From assembly GCA_943324575.2 (NCBI GenBank), contig CALPMD020000115.1:1-5282 (forward strand): a DNA stretch of 5,282 nucleotides. Direction: 5' to 3'. A program made the translations under genes and the position numbers. Under the pieces are notes generated by a model. It was not told the origin of the DNA. It ran no database searches and was given only the letters and a program-made list of their open reading frames with translations. Within the stretch, counting starts at the first letter, position 1. Each line of letters opens with the position of its first letter. This DNA comes from Akkermansia muciniphila. Lineage in GTDB: Bacteria; Verrucomicrobiota; Verrucomicrobiia; Verrucomicrobiales; Akkermansiaceae. This document shows positions 5,194 to 5,282 of this stretch, piece after piece.

Positions 5194-5282
5194 TCAGGCG
5201 TCCTTGGTCTTCGCCGCTTTTTTGGCGGCCGCTTTTTTGGCGGGGCGCGGCGGGAAGTCGAAGCCGATCTTGCCGTCCTTCG
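5194..5282 (-). CDS. C-terminal end of an unidentified protein with a Lys/Ala-rich tail
   Basis: An open frame enters from the right edge and ends with TGA at 5196-5194. The visible 28 residues begin KDGKIGFDFPPRP and continue into a basic tail of K-K-A-A type repeats ending TKDA. Such Lys/Ala tails are common at the end of DNA-binding proteins, for instance many bacterial topoisomerase I proteins, but nothing catalytic is in view and I do not name the protein. Support for a real gene comes from the convergent layout with the two-way terminator and from the unbroken frame to the edge. Confidence 0.55.
   Translation of the reverse strand, partial: KDGKIGFDFPPRPAKKAAAKKAAKTKDA

Noticed and set aside
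1..5282. CRISPR array, tRNA, rRNA, insertion sequence, phage or defence genes
   Set aside because: No regular spaced repeats, cloverleaf-like sequences, transposase motifs or terminal inverted repeats were seen. The window reads as ordinary chromosomal genes.

Overview
The window looks like a housekeeping stretch of a moderately GC-rich Gram-negative chromosome. The best guess is the Verrucomicrobiota, close to Prosthecobacter or Verrucomicrobium. That guess rests on the gene mix (MEP-pathway isoprenoid synthesis, a short RecO, an Arg-rich single-RRM protein, a Lys-rich lipoprotein) and on the lack of recognisable Shine-Dalgarno sequences. No 16S or other marker gene is present, so the assignment is an inference. 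There are no tRNA or rRNA genes, transposase genes, CRISPR repeats or phage genes.

Left block (1-1406, + strand): the 3' end of a coaBC-like gene (coenzyme A synthesis), an inositol-monophosphatase-family phosphatase, and ispF (MEP pathway). Gaps are 8 and 15 bases, so this is probably one transcript of small-molecule metabolism genes.

Middle block (1410-3628, - strand): read leftwards, a Lys/Ser-rich lipoprotein, a short RecO and a tetratricopeptide-repeat protein. Gaps are 66 and 23 bases. This block meets the left block tail to tail with only 3 bases between stop codons.

Right block (3629-5282): an AT-richer then GC-rich intergenic region of about 440 bases separates the divergent lipoprotein gene from a gene for an RNA-binding protein with one RRM domain between Arg-rich and Ala/Glu-rich disordered regions. 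The 160 bases before the RRM start can fold into three successive hairpins, which suggests a structured 5' leader. A perfect 14-bp terminator hairpin with A and T flanks follows, placed to serve both the RRM gene and a gene converging from the right edge. Only that gene's last 28 codons, a Lys/Ala-rich tail, are visible.

No defence system, mobile element or clearly new multi-gene system was found. The parts most worth a second look are the structured leader before the RRM gene, the 57-base repeats encoding the basic lipoprotein tail, and the in-frame mini-ORF before recO.
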